A stretch of DNA of 5,979 nucleotides. Origin: CAYPXN01 sp964414715. Its GTDB lineage: Bacteria > UBA10199 > JADFYH01. Below the pieces are notes generated by a model. That model searched no databases. It was not told the DNA's origin and saw nothing but the letters and a program-made list of their open reading frames with translations. Positions 5,890 through 5,979 of this stretch are shown in pieces. A program made the translations under genes and the position numbers. The stretch spans positions 1 through 5,979 of the forward strand of contig CAYPXN010000047.1 in NCBI GenBank assembly GCA_964414715.1, in the 5' to 3' direction. Each line of letters opens with the position of its first letter. The stretch's first letter is position 1.

Positions 5890-5979
5890 TTAATGTTTTC
5901 TTTTCTTTTCGTTTTGTTTTTTTGCAGCTTCCAGGGTGTTCCATAATAGCATTGTAATGGTCATCGGACCGACACCGCC
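5890..5979 (-). CDS. folD: FolD C-terminal end (methylene-THF dehydrogenase/cyclohydrolase), 5' truncated by the window edge
   Basis: Read on the minus strand from the right edge, the frame gives GGVGPMTITMLLWNTLEAAK, a lysine-rich tail (KQNEKKRKH) and TAA. GGVGPMT is the conserved C-terminal signature of FolD (in full PGGVGPMT). In FolD it is followed by a final helix of the xxLLxNTLEAA type, exactly as here. FolD is the cytoplasmic bifunctional enzyme that oxidises 5,10-methylene-THF to methenyl-THF and hydrolyses it to 10-formyl-THF, so it uses the product of the glycine cleavage system encoded downstream. Only the last 29 residues are in the window; the catalytic and NADP-binding parts lie beyond it. 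It is the most upstream visible member of the minus-strand operon. The fragment is short, but the signature and context together make the call strong. Confidence 0.88.
   Translation of the reverse strand, partial: GGVGPMTITMLLWNTLEAAKKQNEKKRKH

Noticed and set aside
5885..5944. N-terminal extension of the nuclease from the ATG at 5944
   Set aside because: It overlaps the FolD C-terminus in another frame, is mostly lysine/threonine, and has no counterpart in the family; the ATG at 5884 fits better.

Overview
The window comes from a bacterial chromosome. It holds most of a one-carbon (glycine cleavage) operon on the minus strand and the tail of a TonB-like gene on the plus strand. A TonB C-terminal domain implies a Gram-negative, double-membrane organism. 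The glycine decarboxylase is of the split type, with separate GcvPA and GcvPB subunits. That is typical of Firmicutes and Thermus and is also found in many deep-branching or deltaproteobacterial-like Gram-negatives. GC content is moderate. I would guess a deltaproteobacterial or related uncultured lineage, but this is a low-confidence inference.

Reading the minus strand in transcription order (right to left), the layout is: the last 29 codons of folD (5979-5890); a gene for a DUF1016/YhcG-type PD-(D/E)XK nuclease (5884-4775); gcvT (4778-3693); gcvH (3656-3270); a 59-base repetitive hairpin (3268-3210); gcvPA (3197-1851); and gcvPB (1854-310). The nuclease starts 5 nt after the folD stop and overlaps gcvT by an ATGA. 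gcvPA and gcvPB also overlap by an ATGA. All six genes therefore look like one transcription unit whose promoter lies beyond the right edge. On the plus strand, a 5'-truncated TonB C-terminal domain gene (2-307) converges on gcvPB and ends 2 bp from it.

The metabolic genes form a coherent set. GcvPA/GcvPB decarboxylate glycine and load the aminomethyl group on the lipoyl arm of GcvH. GcvT releases ammonia and transfers the one-carbon unit to tetrahydrofolate. FolD interconverts the resulting 5,10-methylene-THF with 10-formyl-THF. The L-protein (lipoamide dehydrogenase) is not in the window. The outlier is the predicted nuclease, set seamlessly between folD and gcvT and apparently translationally coupled to gcvT, which has no Shine-Dalgarno sequence of its own.

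No rRNA, tRNA, CRISPR array, transposase or recognisable riboswitch was seen. No gene-free stretch exceeds about 72 bp. The most noteworthy points are the nuclease in a one-carbon operon, the in-frame repeats in its linker, and the tandem-repeat hairpin between gcvH and gcvPA.
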